From positions 144,509 through 208,508 of the forward strand of contig PMYL01000041.1 of assembly GCA_003170825.1 (NCBI GenBank): DNA of 64,000 bases, written 5' to 3'. The DNA is from Acidobacteriaceae bacterium (GTDB lineage Bacteria; Acidobacteriota; Terriglobia; Terriglobales; Acidobacteriaceae). The number at the start of each line of letters is the position of its first letter. Within the stretch, counting starts at the first letter, position 1. Below the pieces are notes generated by a model. The model saw only the letters and a list, made by a program, of their open reading frames with translations. It was not told the DNA's origin and ran no database searches. This document shows positions 1-7,217 of the stretch, piece by piece. The position numbers were made by a program, and so were the translations under genes.

Positions 1-1
1 C

Positions 2-43
2 GGCCAGATCTTCTCCGACGAGCCCTCCAAGCGCTTCCGCTAG
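2..43 (+). CDS. 3' end of an unidentified gene (partial)
   Basis: An open frame runs in from the window edge and ends at TAG 41-43; the visible residues end in SKRFR. Only 13 codons are present, so the product cannot be named. The stop lies about 45 bp ahead of a good rho-independent terminator, which supports this being the true 3' end of an upstream gene rather than chance. What else it could be: noncoding sequence that happens to stay open. Confidence 0.4.
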   Translation, partial: GQIFSDEPSKRFR

Positions 44-87
44 AACGAACGTAAAGACCCGCAAAATACGAAGTTTGCCCAGCCCGG

Positions 88-126
88 ACCGGAGAGACTT
101 CCCCATCTCTCCGGTTCATGTTTTTT
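88..126 (+). terminator. Rho-independent terminator
   Basis: A perfect 10-bp inverted repeat (ACCGGAGAGA 88-97 and TCTCTCCGGT 106-115) with an 8-nt loop is followed five bases later by a run of six T (121-126). It lies directly after the partial gene ending at 43 and before the next gene on the same strand. Confidence 0.8.
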
Positions 127-200
127 CCCTCAGCGCCGATAAGACCTCTGTTGGCCAGTGAATGCTGATTTGGCCAGGGAGGCGAGCCACATTGAGATCC

Positions 201-1130
201 ATGCAGAGCGCCGCTCAATTCCAGCCCCAGCCTTCCGTCCCCGGCCTGACCCTTGTGGAGTTGGAGTCGCCGCCCGCCACTCACGTTGTGGGCGTAAGCG
301 CGGCCTGGCGCAAACTGCTCATGCAGGCTGAAATGGCCGCGCCCCACGTGCAGGTGGCCGCCATTGAAGGCGAGCACGGCTCCGGCAAGCAAACCCTGGC
401 CCGCTATCTCTTCAGCCGCTCTCCACTCGCCGCGGCCAGCTTTCAGCGCCGCGATGCCCGCGAATGGCTGGTTGCGGACGCCGATCCGGCCACCCTCGCC
501 GGGTTTACCTATCTCGATCGCGTGGACCTGCTGGCCCCTCCGGGACAAGGGCTGCTGCTGGGGGTTCTCAAGGTGCTGCAGGACCGTCCGGCGGGCCGTG
601 CCGTGGTGCTGGCCTCCTCGCAGACCTCCCTGCGCCAGATGGCCGGCCAGGGGCTGCTGATGCCCGACCTCGCCTTCCGCCTCACCGCTGTTCGCTTCGC
701 CATTCCCCCCTTGCGCCAGCGCCGCGAAGATATCGCCCCGCTCGCCCAGGGCCTGCTCGACCGCATCTGCGCGCGCTATCAGCAGCGCCCCGTGATGCTG
801 GGCCCCGGCGCGCTTGCCCGGCTTCTCCAGCACAATTGGCCGGGCAATGTGCGCGAACTGGCCAGCGTGCTGGAGGCAGCCTTGCTTGAAGCCGTCGATG
901 GCGTCATCCGCGCCGGCGACCTCCCCGTGCCCTCCGGCCTCGACGCGCAACCCGAGCTGCAGCCCCTCCTTCACGCGGAGAACCTCTCTCTGGATGCGGT
1001 CATCCGCCACCACGTGCAATCGGTGCTCGACCTGAACCGCGGCAACAAGCTCCGCGCCGCCCGCCAGCTCGGCATCAGCCGCTCCACCCTCTACCGCATC
1101 CTCGGCAACGAAGCCATCCTCGCGCACTGA
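201..1130 (+). CDS. AAA+/Fis-type regulator related to sigma-54 activators but lacking the GAFTGA loop
   Basis: The protein has the outline of a bacterial enhancer-binding protein: a Walker A variant (GEHGSGKQ, about residues 57-64), a Walker B-like LDRVD near 105, the PPLRQRREDI segment near 170, sensor II NWPGNVREL near 212, and a Fis-type helix-turn-helix at the C-terminus (RAARQLGISRSTLYRIL, about 285-301). There is no N-terminal receiver or GAF domain. Only about 43 residues separate the Walker A Lys from the Walker B Asp. The region that normally carries the sigma-54-contacting GAFTGA loop is missing, and the Walker B Glu is Arg. I infer a DNA-binding regulator that probably does not remodel sigma-54 holoenzyme. 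An in-frame ATG at 162 exists, but neither start has a strong ribosome binding site; 201 is preferred because the extra 13 residues look unconserved. Confidence 0.75.
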   Translation: MQSAAQFQPQPSVPGLTLVELESPPATHVVGVSAAWRKLLMQAEMAAPHVQVAAIEGEHGSGKQTLARYLFSRSPLAAASFQRRDAREWLVADADPATLAGFTYLDRVDLLAPPGQGLLLGVLKVLQDRPAGRAVVLASSQTSLRQMAGQGLLMPDLAFRLTAVRFAIPPLRQRREDIAPLAQGLLDRICARYQQRPVMLGPGALARLLQHNWPGNVRELASVLEAALLEAVDGVIRAGDLPVPSGLDAQPELQPLLHAENLSLDAVIRHHVQSVLDLNRGNKLRAARQLGISRSTLYRILGNEAILAH

Positions 1131-1171
1131 AGGCCGCATTGAATCCGTTGGCTCGCGCTCCCACAAATGCC

Positions 1172-1256
1172 GTCATCCTGAGCGATCAATAATGGACTGT
1201 CATCCTGAGCGATCAATAACGGACTGTCATCCTGAGCGGAGGTCGCCGCGGCGACC
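1172..1256. repeat. Tandem 27-bp repeats ending in a GC palindrome
   Basis: GTCATCCTGAGCG begins at 1172, 1199 and 1226. The first two units are 27 bp each and differ at one base (ATCAATAATGG versus ATCAATAACGG). The third unit runs into GGTCGCCGCGGCGACC (1241-1256), a perfect 16-bp palindrome flanked by CGGAG on both sides, then TCGAAGGACC. The CGGAG duplication looks like a small palindrome inserted into a longer 'CCTGAGCGGAGTCGAAGG' repeat. Confidence 0.7.
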
Positions 1257-1362
1257 GGAGTCGAAGGACCTGCGGTTGTTTTTTGTCGCACTGAGAGACC
1301 CGCACCGGCAGGCCGGGGTTTCACAGGCTGCGGAAAAACTCGATCTGGAGGGAGGCCGGGGT

Positions 1363-1555
1363 CCCCAGCGACGGGTCCTTGTCGCTGGGGTGGAAGGCGG
1401 GGGTTTCAACCCCCGCATAAAACCAACAGAATCAGCGCGGGCTTTGTATCAGGGCACGACTTCAGTCGTGCCGCAAATGGCTGCAAAATAAACGCGGGCT
1501 TTAGCCCCTGAGGGAAAGCTCAATGCGTAGTGGAACTTAATCAGAGGTTCCTTAG
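1363..1555. repeat. Cluster of hairpins and a REP/MITE-type repeat copy
   Basis: Three strong hairpins follow one another: CCCCAGCGAC/GTCGCTGGGG (1363-1390), a 9-bp stem around 1397-1416, and GGCACGACT-tc-AGTCGTGCC (1453-1472). A GGGCT-tt-AGCCC stem follows (1496-1507), then a terminal sequence GGAACTTAATCAGAGGTTCC (1532-1551). The last matches one end of the TTAA-bounded element at 3749-3890, so this copy appears to have lost its other end. Apart from these repeats, 1131-1558 holds no gene that I can support. Confidence 0.7.
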
Positions 1556-1558
1556 ATA

Positions 1559-1759
1559 GTGTTTCAGACGGAACGGTCGGAACAGAACCGGAGCATCAGC
1601 CTGTATCAGCTGGGGCGGATGGCGCGGGCGCTGGAATGCGACCTGGTGTACGGGCTGGTCCCGTGGCGCCCTTCGCTGGAGGATCGGGCGATGGAGCTTG
1701 TGGAACAGGAGTTGTGGAGGAAGCGGTATACGGGGAGAAAGGCGGGGCGTAGGGCGTAG
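1559..1759 (+). pseudogene. Truncated 'mobile mystery protein A'-like regulator (C-terminal half)
   Basis: The 66-residue frame is homologous by eye to the C-terminal half of the intact regulator at 4060-4449: ISLYQLGRMARALECDLVYGLVP here against ITLRSISRMAQAMDCKVVYGIVP there, then a similar Glu-rich tail ending in ELWRK. The N-terminal helix-turn-helix half is absent, and the frame begins immediately after a repeat end (GGTTCC at 1546-1551). I infer that the repeat insertion or an associated deletion removed the 5' half. It is probably not expressed as a functional regulator. Confidence 0.6.
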
Positions 1760-1877
1760 GGAGTAGGGAACAGGAAGCGAGTTGGCGAGTTGGCAGGGCG
1801 GTTGCAGTGTTCTACCATTGGACGTACAATTGAGGAGCGCCAGGGAAAAGGGCGCAATTGCAGTGGAGAGAATTGCC

Positions 1878-2186
1878 ATGCCTCAGGCCGCAGCTTTAGC
1901 AAGAACGGGAGAGCGCCGCACCCGCAGCACACGGCTCGGATTTCGCGTCGATGCCGAGACCAAGGGACTGGTGGAGCGCGCTGCCGCGCTGGAGCGGCGG
2001 AGCCTCACCGATTTTTGCCTGACGGCGCTCACCGAGGCAACGCGGGAAACCATCACGCGATACGAGAGTCTTGTGCTTTCCGAGCGCGACCGAGCGGCAT
2101 TCTTCGATGCCCTGATTCATGCTCCCAAGGCCAACGCACGCCTGCGGCGCGCGTTCCGGTCGGCAGAGGAACGGGTTCTCCGCTGA
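1878..2186 (+). CDS. DUF1778-family antitoxin (ribbon-helix-helix)
   Basis: This is the antitoxin of a type II toxin-antitoxin pair with the downstream GNAT acetyltransferase. The 102-residue protein has an N-terminal ribbon-helix-helix segment (RLGFRVDAETKGLVERAA, about residues 18-35), followed by the LTDFCLTAL motif and an acidic/aromatic C-terminal neutralising tail, as in TacA/AtaR antitoxins. An upstream in-frame ATG at 1782 exists, but ATG 1878 is preferred: GGAGAG lies at 1865-1870 and the preceding residues look random. The stop TGA overlaps the toxin ATG (TGATG at 2184-2188), so translation is probably coupled. RHH antitoxins of this class repress their own promoter; the likely control region is 1800-1877. 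Confidence 0.88.
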   Translation: MPQAAALARTGERRTRSTRLGFRVDAETKGLVERAAALERRSLTDFCLTALTEATRETITRYESLVLSERDRAAFFDALIHAPKANARLRRAFRSAEERVLR

Positions 2187-2710
2187 TGGAGCGGACGCGG
2201 GCGGATCTGTACCGGCTCGAAACGCTCGGGAAGCAGCATGACCGGGATCGGTTCCGCTGCGGGGTGGAAAGCCTCGACGCCTATTTGAAGACCCAGGCCT
2301 CGCAGGATATGCGGCGCAAGGCGAACGCTGTCTTCGTGCTGGTTCCGGAGGATTCGCCGGGAAGGATTGCGGGGTACTTTACGCTGTGCGCGCATGGCCT
2401 TTCGCCGGGAGCTATCCCCGAGGAGGCGCGCAAGCATCTCCCGCGCTATCCGCAAGTGAGCGCCACGCTGCTCGGCCGCCTGGCCGTGAGCGCGGACCTT
2501 CAAGGGCACGGGCTGGGCGCGATTCTTTTGGCGCAGGCGCTGCGCAAGGCTTATGAAAATGCCGCCGTGGTCGGCTCCTCGATGGTTGTGGTGGACGCGA
2601 TCGACGAGCGGGCAGCGCGGTTCTACCGGGCGCACGGCTTTATTCCACTGCCCGAGTCGACGCGGCTGGTCTTGCCCATGCGGACGATTGGCGGCCTAAT
2701 GCCGGGGTAG
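2186..2710 (+). CDS. GNAT-family acetyltransferase toxin (TacT/AtaT-like)
   Basis: The 174-residue protein is a GCN5-related N-acetyltransferase. Family toxins acetylate the amino group of charged tRNA and stop translation. It contains the LGRLAVSADLQGHGLG segment (about residues 93-108) with the QxxGxG acetyl-CoA pyrophosphate loop, and the C-terminal FYRAHGF motif (about 152-158) with the catalytic Tyr typical of these toxins. The N-terminal FRCGVESLDAYL segment is also characteristic. ATG 2186 overlaps the antitoxin stop; the longer frame upstream is only the antitoxin region read out of phase. The pair is bracketed by short direct repeats (1764-1794 and 2730-2760), suggesting that it moved as a unit. 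Confidence 0.88.
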   Translation: MERTRADLYRLETLGKQHDRDRFRCGVESLDAYLKTQASQDMRRKANAVFVLVPEDSPGRIAGYFTLCAHGLSPGAIPEEARKHLPRYPQVSATLLGRLAVSADLQGHGLGAILLAQALRKAYENAAVVGSSMVVVDAIDERAARFYRAHGFIPLPESTRLVLPMRTIGGLMPG

Positions 2711-2895
2711 GGACTGAGGGAATAGGGGATAGGGAATAGGAAGCGAGTCGGCGAGTCAGCGGGTCAGCGGGCGGGTTCGGGCGAGGCGGGAGAAGGCAGG
2801 CCAGCCAGATCGCGTCCGTAACGCGGGCTTTGTATCAGGGCATGGCCGGGTACCCTCTGGGTGCCGTGCCGCAGAACCTGCAAGGAGGAATCGGG

Positions 2896-3048
2896 CTTTA
2901 GGGAACCTCTGATTAAGTTGACGTTTTGAAAGGGCACGGCTTTAGCCGTGCCAGAAATGGCGCAAAATCAACGCGGGCTTTGTATCAGGGCACGACTTCA
3001 GTCGTGCCGCAAATGGCTGCAAAATAAACGCGGGCTTTAGCCCCTGAC
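2896..3048. repeat. REP/MITE-type repeat, double copy
   Basis: The sequence starts with GGGAACCTCTGATTAAGTT (2901-2919), the inverse of the repeat end seen at 1532-1554. It then contains two successive hairpins, GGCACGGCT/AGCCGTGCC (2933-2952) and GGCACGACT/AGTCGTGCC (2989-3008), each followed by an AACGCGGGCTTT segment. The right terminal repeat is missing. A shorter related stretch (AACGCGGGCTTTGTATCAGGGCA) precedes it at 2820-2843. The 2711-3243 interval has no supported gene. Confidence 0.65.
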
Positions 3049-3160
3049 CTGGGGCACCCATTCGAATAAACTGAGATGAGATCTGGGCCACCCGCCAGTT
3101 GGAAGTTTTTGATATGGAATGGGTTAGGTGGGGCCCCCTGGCTTCACGGGTTCACAGTTT

Positions 3161-3213
3161 GCGTGTTCCCCGGGTGCCCCAGGTCTCGCTTTTGAGACCT
3201 GGGAAAACACGCC
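3161..3213. repeat. Long stem-loop beyond the 3' end of the 3244-3699 gene
   Basis: A perfect 10-bp stem CCCAGGTCTC/GAGACCTGGG (3178-3203) with a 6-nt loop sits inside a second, imperfect stem GCGTGTT/AACACGC (3161-3167 and 3206-3212). It lies 31 bp beyond the stop of the minus-strand gene and could stop transcription or stabilise its 3' end. There is no clear T-run, so it may be just another dispersed repeat. Confidence 0.5.
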
Positions 3214-3243
3214 CGCATCGTCGAAGAAAAAGAGCACGCGCTC

Positions 3244-3699
3244 TCACCCTTCCGCTTCCACGCCTCCGCCGCCCGTCTCCTCGTCGTACTCCGGCGGTCC
3301 CTGCCATTGCGGCTCCATCGCCAACTGCTCCGCCAGGCTCGGCCCCCGCTTCTTCTTCACCGGCTCAGGCCGCGGCTTCTTGCCCTCCGCAAGCCGAACC
3401 AGCTCCTTGGTGCTGGGCAGGTCTCCTGTCAGTGCCTTCTCCGTCAGCAGATCGGCAAGCTCCTTCGCGTTCCGGCCCACCCGCCTGTCCGCAGCCTGCC
3501 GCAGTCGCTCTATGCCGTCCTTGCGCGCCGATTCTGCCCGTGCACGTGTCCGGCTCGCCCATTCACGTTGCCTCTTATTGGTTGTATTGCTTGTCTTCCC
3601 TTTCGCCTTCTCTGTCGTCAACTCCTGCTGTGCTTCGGCCATCTCTCCGTCATTTCCGGCCACGCTCCACGGACCCTCGCGCCCGCAGTAAAGGAGCAT
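3244..3699 (-). CDS. Hypothetical small basic protein (acidobacterial-type)
   Basis: The product is 151 residues (or 132 if translation starts at the internal ATG at 3642). It is rich in Lys/Arg/Glu, with a central helical segment (GRNAKELADLLTEKALTGDL), then LVRLAEGKKPRPEPVKKKRG, and an acidic Gly-rich tail ending in EETGGGGVEAEG. I recall this general layout from uncharacterised small proteins of acidobacteria, but I know no function. No membrane segment or enzyme motif is visible. It stands alone between repeat clusters. The start is uncertain: GGAG lies 12 nt ahead of 3699, whereas 3642 has GGAGAG immediately adjacent. Confidence 0.55.
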   Translation of the reverse strand: MLLYCGREGPWSVAGNDGEMAEAQQELTTEKAKGKTSNTTNKRQREWASRTRARAESARKDGIERLRQAADRRVGRNAKELADLLTEKALTGDLPSTKELVRLAEGKKPRPEPVKKKRGPSLAEQLAMEPQWQGPPEYDEETGGGGVEAEG

Positions 3700-3748
3700 G
3701 GGGCAATCCCGCTCCGGAATCGCCTCATCATCGCATTGTCAGAATTGT

Positions 3749-3890
3749 CTTTAAGGAACCTCTGAACAAGTCACAGTTTTGAAAGGGCACGACTTTAGTC
3801 GTGCCGCAAAGGCCGCAAAATCAACGCGGGCTTTAGCCCCTGAGGGAATGCCGGTATAGGCAGACGAACTTAATCAGAGCTTCCTTAAAG
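3749..3890. mobile_element. MITE-like element with TTAA ends and internal REP hairpin
   Basis: The ends form imperfect terminal inverted repeats: CTTTAAGGAACCTCTGA on the left and TCAGAGCTTCCTTAAAG on the right. Inside are the hairpin GGCACGACT-tt-AGTCGTGCC (3786-3805) and the AACGCGGGCTTTAGCCCCTGA segment found in the copies at 1436-1555, 2896-3048 and, inverted, 42638-42708. No open frame is present. This is the most complete copy in the window, and 3700-4059 holds nothing else recognisable. Confidence 0.6.
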
Positions 3891-4059
3891 AATTCCGGTA
3901 TCTTTCCTCTCCCTGCGCCGCGCGCCGCGGAGATGGCCTGAACAAGATCAGGAAGGTGCTCTCCCGCCTTCCGTTCTACGCTTTTCTCATTTCCGTTTGT
4001 CTGCTCTTAGCGTACCGGAAAGCCACATAATTTCCTGCAAACCGCCCCCACCCTGTTCC

Positions 4060-4449
4060 CTATTCCCTGTTCCCTGTTTTTCCCACCCCCAGCACGGCCG
4101 CCCACAGTCGCTCCTCCGCCAGCTCCTCCAGCGTCTTCCCGCCCATGGGCACAATCCCGTACACCACCTTGCAGTCCATTGCCTGCGCCATGCGCGAAAT
4201 CGACCTCAGGGTGATTGTGTTTGTATGCTCTCTTGCCTCAAGATAGAACACCACCGAACGGTTCACCCCCATCTTCTTAGCGATCTCCGGTACCGGAACA
4301 CGCAGCGCCTGCCGCACCGCCCGCAGCAGCCCATTGGTCGGATTTTTCTCCATTCCCGCGCGCCGGTAAGGCCGCATCTCCACATCCAGCTTCTTCCGCG
4401 CCAACTTCCGTTCCATCTCCCGCATCGTCCACCCCCCGGCTTTGATCAT
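4060..4449 (-). CDS. XRE-type regulator, mobile mystery protein A-like
   Basis: The 129-residue protein has a central helix-turn-helix (LLRAVRQALRVPVPEIAKKMGVNRSVVFYLEARE, about residues 41-74) followed by the ITLRSISRMAQAMDCKVVYGIVP signature of the 'mobile mystery protein A' family, in which a downstream Fic-domain partner (protein B) is usual. No Fic gene is adjacent here. An in-frame ATG at 4425 (MREMERKL) is an alternative start. The upstream region (4450-4500) is a short GATCCCT tandem repeat. A truncated relative lies at 1559-1759. Its role is inferred as DNA binding only. Confidence 0.7.
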   Translation of the reverse strand: MIKAGGWTMREMERKLARKKLDVEMRPYRRAGMEKNPTNGLLRAVRQALRVPVPEIAKKMGVNRSVVFYLEAREHTNTITLRSISRMAQAMDCKVVYGIVPMGGKTLEELAEERLWAAVLGVGKTGNRE

Positions 4450-4543
4450 TGACCACTGATCCCTGACCCCTGATCCCTGATCCCTGTTCTAACGGTATCC
4501 AAAACGCACCTAATTCCATGCAAAAAGTGCCCAAAATCGCACT

Positions 4544-4720
4544 AAAAACAGGTTCTTTTGAATGTTTTGGTCCGCTCATATCTCTGCATTTCCGCAAAAT
4601 CGCTCCGCTCAAACACCTGCATTCTTCAAGATCGGAACTGCCTTCTCCATTTCGTAGGCCTATAAACCGCCGGAATTCTCTCTTTTGTCGGTCTAAGCAC
4701 GTAGCGAAAAGCACTGGTCC
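4544..4720. repeat. Left arm of ~180-bp diverged inverted repeat flanking the DUF885 gene
   Basis: Read in the plus direction, this segment aligns by eye along its whole length with the reverse complement of 6662-6842. Shared blocks include AATGTTTTGGTCCGC, GCAAAATC-CTCC, GCCTTCT-CATT and TTTTGTCGG. No ORF of its own is supported. It forms most of the 340-bp spacer between the XRE regulator and the DUF885 gene. Confidence 0.6.
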
Positions 4721-4790
4721 CCGATCTCTGATCCCTGTCGCTTGCTCTACACTCGACGGGAAGGTGATTTCGCTTGAGAGGTCGATTCCG

Positions 4791-6605
4791 TTGAGAAAAT
4801 TACGTTTTCCTGCCCTGGCTGCCTCCGCGTTCCTGCTGCTTGTCTGCGTCCCGGCATTGTGGCCGCAAGCCCCACCCGTCCCTCCCGTTCCGGCGGCTTC
4901 GATCGAGGCAAACCGCAAGGCCCTCAACGCGATCTTCCAGGACTACTGGGAAGACAACCTCAAACATTCCCCGGAGTTTGCCTCGTCGCTGGGCGACAAG
5001 CGATACAACGACCAGATCTCCGACTACTCCGTGAAGGCCGTGAACGAGGGCCTCGCCCGCGAGCAGGACTTTCTGCTGCGGCTGGCGGACATTGACCCCG
5101 CCGGATTGACTGACCAGGAGAAGATCAGCCGCGAGTTGCTGCTGCGCCATTTTGCCGAGGACGAGGAGGCCGCGGAGTTCAAGCAGTGGGAGATGCCCAT
5201 GAACCAAATGGGCGGCATCCAAACTACCTACCCGCAACTCGTGGCTCAGCTCAGCTTTGCCACCGTCAAGGACTACGACGACTGGATCGCCCGGCTGCAC
5301 GCCATTCCCAAGGCCTTCGACCAGGTGGCAACCAACATGTCCATCGGCATGGAAGACCATCGCGTGCCGCCCAAGTATCTGCTGGCCAAGGCGCTCGAAC
5401 AGGTGAAGCAGTTGGCCGGCGAGAAGCCGGAGGATTCGCCGCTGGCGCTGCCGCTCAAGAGCTTTCCCGCCGCCATCAAGCCCGCCGAGCAGGAGCGCAT
5501 CAAGGCCGAGATGCTGGACGCCATCGGGAAAGAAGTGCTGCCGGCCTACCTGCGGTTTGCGCGCTTCCTTGAGGTGAGCTACGTTCCCGCCGGCCGGGAG
5601 CAGCCGGGGATTTCCGCGCTGCCCGACGGGGCGAAGTACTACCAGTTTCTGATCCGCCGGACGACGACGACCGGCCTGACCGCTGAGCAGATTCATCAGA
5701 TCGGCCTGGACGAGGTGAAGCGCGACGAGGCCGAGATGCTGGTGATTGCGCAGAAGCTGGGGTTTGCGGATTTGAAGAGCTTCCGGGCGAGCTTCAAGAG
5801 CAATCCCAAGCTGCATCCAGCCTCGCGCGAGGCGCTGCTGGCGGCCTACGGCGGCTACCTTGGCCCGATGCAGGCCAGACTTCCGCAGCTCTTCGGCCGT
5901 CTTCCCAAGGCGAAGTTTGAAGTGGCCGCGGTTCCTGATTACCTTGAGAAGAACTCGGCGCCCGCCTACTACCAGGCCGGCGCACCCGACGGCAGCCGGC
6001 CGGGCCGTCTTTTCATCGATACTTACAACGCCACGGACCGCAACCTTTATAGCGTGGAGGCCATCGCCTACCACGAGGGCCTTCCCGGCCACCATCTGCA
6101 AATCTCCATCGCCCAGGAGCTCGACGACGTTCCCACCTTCCGCAAATACGGCGGCTACACGGCCTATGTCGAGGGCTGGGGGCTTTATTCGGAGCGGCTG
6201 GGCAAGGACGTGGGCCTCTACCAGGACCCCTACTCGGACTATGGCCGCCTGGAGGCCGATATCTGGCGCGCCATCCGCCTGGTCGTCGATACCGGCGTCC
6301 ACTCCCACCACTGGACCCGCCAGCAGATGGTCCAGTACTTCCACGACCACTCGGCCATCGACGAGACCAGCATCCAGGCCGAGGTGGACCGCTACATCGC
6401 GTGGCCCGGCCAGGCTCTGGCTTATAAGATCGGCCAGCTCAAGATTTTGGAGCTGCGCGACCGGGCGAAGAAGGCGCTGGGCGACAAGTTCGACCTGCGC
6501 GCCTTCCACGACCAGGTGCTGGACTCAGGCGCGTTGCCGCTGGACGTACTCAGCGACCGGATCGACGGGTGGATTGCGGCGCAGAATAAAGCCGTTCCGC
6601 GATAA
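4791..6605 (+). CDS. Secreted DUF885 family protein, probable zinc metallopeptidase
   Basis: The 604-residue protein starts with a signal peptide (basic RKLR, then a hydrophobic run to about residue 24) and continues with a helical DUF885 domain to the end. The family's HEGLPGHH motif is at residues 428-435 and resembles a metallopeptidase HExxxxH site; AYVEGWGLY follows near 460. The length fits the family. TTG 4791 is chosen because GAGAGG sits at 4776-4781 with 9-nt spacing and it places the signal peptide at the N-terminus; the longer frame from 4518 runs through a repeat and is unlikely to be protein. It is exported, so it probably degrades peptides in the periplasm or outside. The gene is framed by inverted repeats at 4544-4720 and 6662-6842. 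Confidence 0.82.
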   Translation: MRKLRFPALAASAFLLLVCVPALWPQAPPVPPVPAASIEANRKALNAIFQDYWEDNLKHSPEFASSLGDKRYNDQISDYSVKAVNEGLAREQDFLLRLADIDPAGLTDQEKISRELLLRHFAEDEEAAEFKQWEMPMNQMGGIQTTYPQLVAQLSFATVKDYDDWIARLHAIPKAFDQVATNMSIGMEDHRVPPKYLLAKALEQVKQLAGEKPEDSPLALPLKSFPAAIKPAEQERIKAEMLDAIGKEVLPAYLRFARFLEVSYVPAGREQPGISALPDGAKYYQFLIRRTTTTGLTAEQIHQIGLDEVKRDEAEMLVIAQKLGFADLKSFRASFKSNPKLHPASREALLAAYGGYLGPMQARLPQLFGRLPKAKFEVAAVPDYLEKNSAPAYYQAGAPDGSRPGRLFIDTYNATDRNLYSVEAIAYHEGLPGHHLQISIAQELDDVPTFRKYGGYTAYVEGWGLYSERLGKDVGLYQDPYSDYGRLEADIWRAIRLVVDTGVHSHHWTRQQMVQYFHDHSAIDETSIQAEVDRYIAWPGQALAYKIGQLKILELRDRAKKALGDKFDLRAFHDQVLDSGALPLDVLSDRIDGWIAAQNKAVPR

Positions 6606-6661
6606 ACTCGTAGCAAATACGTAGTCCTGCAGGTGGACCTTTTGCGAATTCCGCCCCGCAG

Positions 6662-6842
6662 TGGCCCCGTAGTGTTTTTTTGTAGGGTTATAAGCCGACA
6701 AAAAAGGCCGTTTCGTCCGGTTATAAGTCCACGGAATGAAGAAGGCATCTCCGCAAGTCAAGAATGTCCGCTTAGAGCAGGAGTGATTTTGCAGGAATGT
6801 CCGTTTCGGGGCGGACCAAAACATTGAAAAGGGGCTGTTTTT
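6662..6842. repeat. Right arm of ~180-bp inverted repeat flanking the DUF885 gene
   Basis: This is the reverse-complement counterpart of 4544-4720, with many substitutions and small indels but colinear throughout. It starts 57 bp after the DUF885 stop. The rest of the 6606-7234 spacer contains a separate hairpin, CCTTCCCGC/GCGGGAAGG (7077-7103), followed by two GGGGCACCC copies, and no supported gene. Confidence 0.6.
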
Positions 6843-7217
6843 AGCATGTTATTGGCCGTTATTTGGCCGTTTATAGCGCGAAATCGAGGCTGTTTTGGCT
6901 GTGTTTCGATCAGGGCTGGAGACTGGGAGGCTCCCGGATTGGCCGTCGTCCGCTGATAGCTCGGAGACGGGATGCGCGGCGGGGGCCGCCGGCCTTGATG
7001 AGTGGTTTGGCGATTTACCAAGGATTGAGATTGAGGGCTCGACAAAACCAGAGGTTTGAGGTTCATGCTTTCCCACCCTTCCCGCGATGAGACTGCGGGA
7101 AGGATGGGGCACCCCCACATTTACGGCTGGATTAGGGTGGGGCACCCGGCGGTCGTTTGCTCAAGCAATTGAGTGGCTATTGATTGAATGGCTTACTGAG
7201 TGCCAGGCGATTCCGCG

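Noticed and set aside
1172..1256. Tandem repeats as a CRISPR array
   Set aside because: Units are directly adjacent with no unique spacers and there are no cas genes.
3099..3782. Ser/Pro-rich plus-strand frames opposite the small basic protein
   Set aside because: Their composition is typical of antisense reading of a Lys/Glu/Arg-rich gene, and there is no ribosome binding site.
4518..4790. N-terminal 91 codons of the long DUF885 frame
   Set aside because: The stretch lies in the inverted-repeat arm and reads through low-complexity CTGATCCC sequence; the signal peptide begins at 4791.
4800..6509. 569-codon minus-strand open frame opposite the DUF885 gene
   Set aside because: It is an antisense shadow with the usual Leu/Val/His/Arg-rich composition and no motif.
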